Of a stretch of 18,380 nucleotides of DNA, positions 14,542 to 18,380 are shown one piece after another. The notes under the pieces were generated by a model, which saw only the letters and a list, made by a program, of their open reading frames with translations, made no database searches and had not been told where the DNA came from. The stretch's first letter is position 1. Each line of letters opens with the position of its first letter. Source of the stretch: Desulfovibrio sp. (GTDB lineage: Bacteria > Desulfobacterota > Desulfovibrionia > Desulfovibrionales > Desulfovibrionaceae); the NCBI GenBank assembly GCA_020217165.1, contig JAIWOE010000057.1:1-18380 (forward strand). The letters are read 5' to 3'. The position numbers and the translations under genes are program-made.

Positions 14542-15603
14542 TCAAGGCATGGCAGGCGCGAAGACCAGCCCCGCGGTCAGGGGCAGGCCGAGCATGAGGT
14601 TAGCGTTGGCCACGGCCTGACCGGAGGCGCCGCGGCAAAGGTTGTCGATGGCCGAGACGATGAGCAGCCGGCCGGTGCGGGCATCCGGCACCACGGCAAT
14701 GTCGCAGAACATGGTGCCGCGCACGTGCCGGGTTTCCGGGAGCATGCCCGCCGGCAACACCCGGACAAAGGGATGCCCGGCGTAATGGTTGGCGTAGGCC
14801 TGGCGCAGGCCGTCAGCCCCCAGGGCCAGCCCTTCGGGGCTGAGCATGGTGTAAATGGTGCTCAGGATGCCGCGGTTCATGGGCAGCAGGTGGGGAGAAA
14901 AGTTCACTACCACCGGCGCGCCGGCCAAGGCACTGAGTTCCTGTTCGATTTCGGGCGTATGGCGATGCCGGCCCAGGTTATAGGCCCGGAAGGTGTCCGC
15001 CACTTCGCAGAAGAGGGTTGCCGTCTGGGCCTTGCGGCCGGCGCCGCTGGCCCCGGATTTGGCATCGATAATGATGCCTTGGGTGGAGACCAACCCATTG
15101 GCCAGGGCTGGCCACAGGCCAAGGATGGCCGAGGTGGGATAGCAGCCGGGATTGGCCACCAGGGAGGCGCCCTGCAGGGCGTGGGCATACATCTCCGGCA
15201 GGCCGTACACGGCGTCTTCCAGCAGGTGCTGCTGTTCGTGGGGCTGGTTGTACCACTCGCGGTACACCTCCGGATCCCGCAGGCGGAAATCCGCAGAAAG
15301 GTCCACCACCTTCACGCCCCGGCCGCGCAGGGCGGCTGCCATTTCCTGCGCCGCACCATGGGGCACGGCCAGGAACACCAGGGCGCATTGCTGGGCCAGG
15401 ACTGCGGGGTCCGGCTCCACCACCGGGCACATGCCGGTGCGGCAGTGGCGCAGGAAGGGGTAGATGTCCTGCAGCACCTTGCCGCACTCGGTGCGGGAGG
15501 TGGCGGCGGTGAGCTCGAACCGGGGGTGGCCTTCTAGGAGCCGGGCCAGCTCCATGCCGGTGTAGCCGGTCACGCCCACTAGGCCAACGGAGATACGTTC
15601 CAC
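14542..15603 (-). CDS. argC: ArgC, N-acetyl-gamma-glutamyl-phosphate reductase
   Basis: The 353-residue enzyme reduces N-acetyl-glutamyl phosphate to the semialdehyde with NADPH, the third step of arginine synthesis. The Rossmann motif GVTGYTGMELARLL is at the N-terminus. The catalytic Cys154 is in ANPGCYPTSA. Further family blocks are DLSADFRLRD, VYGLPEMY, AKSGASGAGR, GRHRHTPEIEQ (with the active-site His) and NFSPHLLPMNRGI. It is the long single-domain form. The start is GTG at 15603, with GAGG five bases upstream and the DUF1844 stop 10 bases before it. It sits in a tightly spaced run with the DUF1844 gene and the EAL-HDOD gene, with no functional link to them that I can see. Confidence 0.97.
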   Translation of the reverse strand: MERISVGLVGVTGYTGMELARLLEGHPRFELTAATSRTECGKVLQDIYPFLRHCRTGMCPVVEPDPAVLAQQCALVFLAVPHGAAQEMAAALRGRGVKVVDLSADFRLRDPEVYREWYNQPHEQQHLLEDAVYGLPEMYAHALQGASLVANPGCYPTSAILGLWPALANGLVSTQGIIIDAKSGASGAGRKAQTATLFCEVADTFRAYNLGRHRHTPEIEQELSALAGAPVVVNFSPHLLPMNRGILSTIYTMLSPEGLALGADGLRQAYANHYAGHPFVRVLPAGMLPETRHVRGTMFCDIAVVPDARTGRLLIVSAIDNLCRGASGQAVANANLMLGLPLTAGLVFAPAMP

Positions 15604-15613
15604 AGGCGCCTCG

Positions 15614-16045
15614 TCACGGTTTGCGCATGACGTACTTCATGCGCAGTTCATAGAGCAGGCCATCTACGAGCCGGGCTTCCTCGGCATCGAGGTTGCCGGC
15701 GGTTTTCTCCTTGAGCATGGCCAGGGTATCGATGGTGTGCTTGGCCATGGCCAGATCAAAACAGACGCTTTTGCTTTCCGGGTTGGGCACTTCGCCCAAG
15801 TGCACCAAACAGCTGGAGAACAGGGAAAAGACAAAGGTGGAGAAGGTGGGCTCGGGCAGGGTGGGCATGCCGCACACGTGGGCCGGGTCCTGCCCAGCGT
15901 CTTGCTCAGCGTTTGGGATCTGCTCCTGTGCCGTTTCTGGGTCTGGAGCCGGCTGGGCATCGGCCGCAGGGGCCGTTTCCTGGTCCTCCACCGTGACCCG
16001 ACGGTCATTGATGACGAATGCTTCCTGTTTTTCCGTGTCAGACAT
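15614..16045 (-). CDS. DUF1844 domain protein
   Basis: The 143-residue product has an acidic, Ala/Pro/Glu-rich, probably disordered N-terminal half (residues 1-65). A conserved helical C-terminal half follows that I recognise as DUF1844: FSTFVFSLFSSCLVHLGE, NPESKSVCFDLAMAKHTIDTL, MLKEKTAGNLDAEEARLV and LLYELRMKYV. Function is unknown. The ATG at 16045 has GAGG eight bases upstream and is preferred over the in-frame ATG 30 bases before it. It lies 64 bases after polA and 10 bases before argC, in an apparent operon. Confidence 0.88.
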   Translation of the reverse strand: MSDTEKQEAFVINDRRVTVEDQETAPAADAQPAPDPETAQEQIPNAEQDAGQDPAHVCGMPTLPEPTFSTFVFSLFSSCLVHLGEVPNPESKSVCFDLAMAKHTIDTLAMLKEKTAGNLDAEEARLVDGLLYELRMKYVMRKP

Positions 16046-16109
16046 GGAAACCACCTCGTGAAATTGGATCATTGGAGGATGCTGACCATACCACGCCGCA
16101 CTCGGCAAA

Positions 16110-18380
16110 TCAATGCGCCTCGGCCCAGGTCCGGCCCATGCCCCAGTCCACCACCAGGGGGACATCCAGGGGCGCCAGACCGGGGGCGTTGTCCAGCACG
16201 CCAGCCATGAGGGCCTGCAGCCGCAGCCCAGCGACCTTGGCGGCGTCGTCCTCGCCGGGCACTTCCAGCACCAGTTCATCATGCACCTGGAGCAGCATGG
16301 CGGCGCCCAGGCGGCGGAGTTCCGCATCGCGGAACACGGCCAGCATGGCCAGTTTGATGATGTCCGCGGCGCTGCCCTGGATGCGCGTGTTCACGGCCTG
16401 GCGGCGGGCCTGGCTGGCCGCCTGGGCGTTCTGGGAGTGGATGTGCGGCAACAGCCGGCGACGATGGGCCAGGGTGAGGACAAAGCCGTCGCGTTTGGCG
16501 GCGTCTTCCACCTCATCGTAAAAGGCCTTGAGCCGGGCCAGTTTTTCGAAATACCGGGCAATGAAGGCCTTGGCCTCCTTGAGGCTGACTTGCAGCTCCT
16601 GGGCCAGGGATTGCGGCCCCATGCCGTAAATGAGGCCGAAGTTGATGGTCTTGGCGTTGCGGCGTTCATCCGGGGTCACGGCGTCCTGGGGCTTGTCGAA
16701 CAGCAGGGCCGCGGTGCGGGCGTGGATGTCCGCACCATGGCGGAAGGCCTCGATGAGGGTGGGATCACCACTCATGTGGGCCAGCACCCGCAGTTCAATC
16801 TGGGAGTAGTCCGCCGCCACCAGCAGGGCGCCCGGACGGGCCACGAAGCACTGGCGCATGCGCGTGCCGTGCTCACCGCGAATGGGGATGTTCTGCAGGT
16901 TGGGATTGGAGGAGGAAAGCCGCCCCGTGGCCGTGGCCAGCTGGTGGAAGGTGGTGCGGATGACGCCCTGCGCATCGGCCAGCCGTGGCAGGGGCTCCAG
17001 GTAGGTGGAGCGGAGTTTTTCCAGCTTGCGAAAGTCCAGAATGCCCTGGACCACGGGGTGTGCGCCAGCCAGTTTTTCCAGCACTTCCTGGGACGTGGAC
17101 GCCTTGCCGCCAGGGGTCTTGCCGGCCGGAGCCAAGTTGAGGTCGGTGAACAGCACCTGGGCCAGCTGCAGGCTGGAGCGGATGTTGAACGGCCGGCCGG
17201 CCAGCTGATGGATGCGGCGTTCCAGATTGTCCAGCTCCCGGGTCACGTCCTGCAGGAATTCGCGGAAGGCGGCGCGATCGATGGCGATGCCCGTGGCTTC
17301 CATGGACGCCAGCACCGGGATGAGGGGGGCCTCCAGGGTGCGCAACAGCTCGGCCATGCCAGTTTCAGCCACACGCCGGTACAGCAGCTGTCCCAGGGCC
17401 AGGGCCTGGGCCGCCGGTATGGCCGGGGGCGGCGAATCCAGCTCCGGCCCCAGGCGGTCCAGCAAGCGGGGCAGGGAATAGTCACGCTCCTCGGGGTCCA
17501 GGAGGTAGGCGGCCAGGCCCACGTCTTGTAGGTTCTCCAGGGCCGAGGCGATGAGGGCAGGGTGGGCACGCAGCAGGGCCTTCACGTCCGGGCAATATGC
17601 GGCCGCCGCCGGACGCAACCAGCGGGCCAGGGTCTGGTCGTCCATTTCCAGCCGGTAATGCCGGCCAGCAACCCAGGCATGGGGAGCCCCATCGTGCAGG
17701 GCCAGGCCCAGGGCCTGGCCAGCCACGTCGGGCAGGTCGTCTGTCCCGGCAAGGCGCACCACCTCGGGCAGGGCCGGGGCCGCGGCGGGGGCCTCGAACA
17801 GGGAAAGCGTTGCCTCCGTGGTGCGCTGCGGTGCGGCGGCGGGTCCAAATCCCAACGAGGGATCAGCCTTGTACTCCCGGGCCAGGGATCTGAGTTCCCA
17901 TTCCTGCAGAAACGCAGCCAGGGCCTCCCGGTCGGGCGCGGTGCGGGGGAAATCCTTCCAGGTGCCGGGCACGCAGCCTTCACGCCTGAGGGTGGTCAGC
18001 TCGCGGTAGAGGAAGGTCTTGTCCATGGCTGGCGCCAGCTTGGCGCGCACCGAAGGCTTGAGGGCATCCAGATGCGCCTGCACGTCTTCCAGGGTGGGAT
18101 GCTCCTTGAAGATGGCCAGGGCGGTCTTGGGGCCGATGCCGGCCACGCCGGGGATGTTGTCCGAGGTGTCGCCCACCAGGGCCTGCACATCGGGCCACTG
18201 CTCGGGGGCAAGGCCGGTCTCTTGCTGAAAGGATGCCTTGGTGGTCAGCTTTTCCGGCGTGCTCATGGGGTCCCATATGGCCACGTCGTCATCCAGCAAC
18301 TGCTTTAAATCCTTGTCAGAACCCACGATGATCACGGGCCTTTCGGCCTTGGAGCGACTGGCCAGGCTGGCGATGCAGTC
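16110..18380 (-). CDS. polA: DNA polymerase I, N-terminal end beyond the window
   Basis: The visible 756 residues run to the TGA stop; about 115 N-terminal residues lie past the window edge. The first visible residue is the second Asp of the DD pair of the 5'-3' nuclease domain. It is followed by GSDKDLKQL and GDTSDNIPGVAGIGPKTALA, which carry further metal-binding Asp. The middle domain should be the 3'-5' exonuclease, but the DxE motif is replaced by GQALGLALH and the YxxxD motif is not visible, so proofreading is probably lost, as in Bacillus and Thermus enzymes. The polymerase domain is intact: motif A DYSQIELRVLAH (near 16790-16812), motif B RRNAKTINFGLIYGMG and motif C QVHDELVLEV (HDE at 16275-16283). 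It acts in DNA repair and Okazaki fragment processing. Confidence 0.97.
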   Translation of the reverse strand, partial: DCIASLASRSKAERPVIIVGSDKDLKQLLDDDVAIWDPMSTPEKLTTKASFQQETGLAPEQWPDVQALVGDTSDNIPGVAGIGPKTALAIFKEHPTLEDVQAHLDALKPSVRAKLAPAMDKTFLYRELTTLRREGCVPGTWKDFPRTAPDREALAAFLQEWELRSLAREYKADPSLGFGPAAAPQRTTEATLSLFEAPAAAPALPEVVRLAGTDDLPDVAGQALGLALHDGAPHAWVAGRHYRLEMDDQTLARWLRPAAAAYCPDVKALLRAHPALIASALENLQDVGLAAYLLDPEERDYSLPRLLDRLGPELDSPPPAIPAAQALALGQLLYRRVAETGMAELLRTLEAPLIPVLASMEATGIAIDRAAFREFLQDVTRELDNLERRIHQLAGRPFNIRSSLQLAQVLFTDLNLAPAGKTPGGKASTSQEVLEKLAGAHPVVQGILDFRKLEKLRSTYLEPLPRLADAQGVIRTTFHQLATATGRLSSSNPNLQNIPIRGEHGTRMRQCFVARPGALLVAADYSQIELRVLAHMSGDPTLIEAFRHGADIHARTAALLFDKPQDAVTPDERRNAKTINFGLIYGMGPQSLAQELQVSLKEAKAFIARYFEKLARLKAFYDEVEDAAKRDGFVLTLAHRRRLLPHIHSQNAQAASQARRQAVNTRIQGSAADIIKLAMLAVFRDAELRRLGAAMLLQVHDELVLEVPGEDDAAKVAGLRLQALMAGVLDNAPGLAPLDVPLVVDWGMGRTWAEAH

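Overview
The window looks like the chromosome of a GC-rich, strictly anaerobic deltaproteobacterium of the Desulfovibrio type. That placement rests on the anaerobe-style nitrogenase cluster (two PII-like genes between nifH and nifD, a long NifD with a short NifK, NifB fused to a NifX-like domain) and on the polA / DUF1844 / argC housekeeping neighbours. No species is claimed.

Layout, left to right. (1) The 3' end of a plus-strand gene for an OmpA-type peptidoglycan-binding protein ends at 443 and faces a strong hairpin (489-522). (2) A single minus-strand nif operon runs from 11272 down to 578: nifH, nifI1, nifI2, nifD, nifK, a second NifB-like radical SAM gene, a thioredoxin-like [2Fe-2S] ferredoxin, nifE, nifN, nifB. 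(3) The 292-base region upstream of nifH holds a near-consensus sigma-54 (-24/-12) promoter, one exact TGT-N10-ACA NifA-type site and three spaced copies of an ACCAAAATGT-like motif. (4) A divergent plus-strand gene encodes an orphan PvuII-like (cytosine-N4) DNA methyltransferase. (5) A minus-strand housekeeping block follows: polA (5' end beyond the window), a DUF1844 protein, argC, an EAL-HDOD protein and a small lipoprotein, all closely spaced or overlapping.

How the parts work together. NifH (Fe protein) delivers electrons to NifDK. NifI1/NifI2 would switch NifDK off post-translationally when nitrogen is plentiful. NifB makes the carbide-containing NifB-co precursor, NifEN matures it to FeMo-co, and the ferredoxin may supply electrons. 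nifA, nifV, nifU, nifS and a free-standing nifX are not in the window. Two hairpins inside the operon, after nifK and between the ferredoxin gene and nifE, could set different expression levels for structural and assembly genes.

The most unusual gene is the second NifB-like protein (5180-6391). It keeps the radical SAM cysteines and the NifX-like tail, but lacks the N-terminal HPC segment, the cysteine before the STNG motif and the Glu of the ESRPG motif, all of which the neighbouring NifB has. It may have a related but different job in cofactor assembly. No wholly new multi-gene system was identified beyond this.
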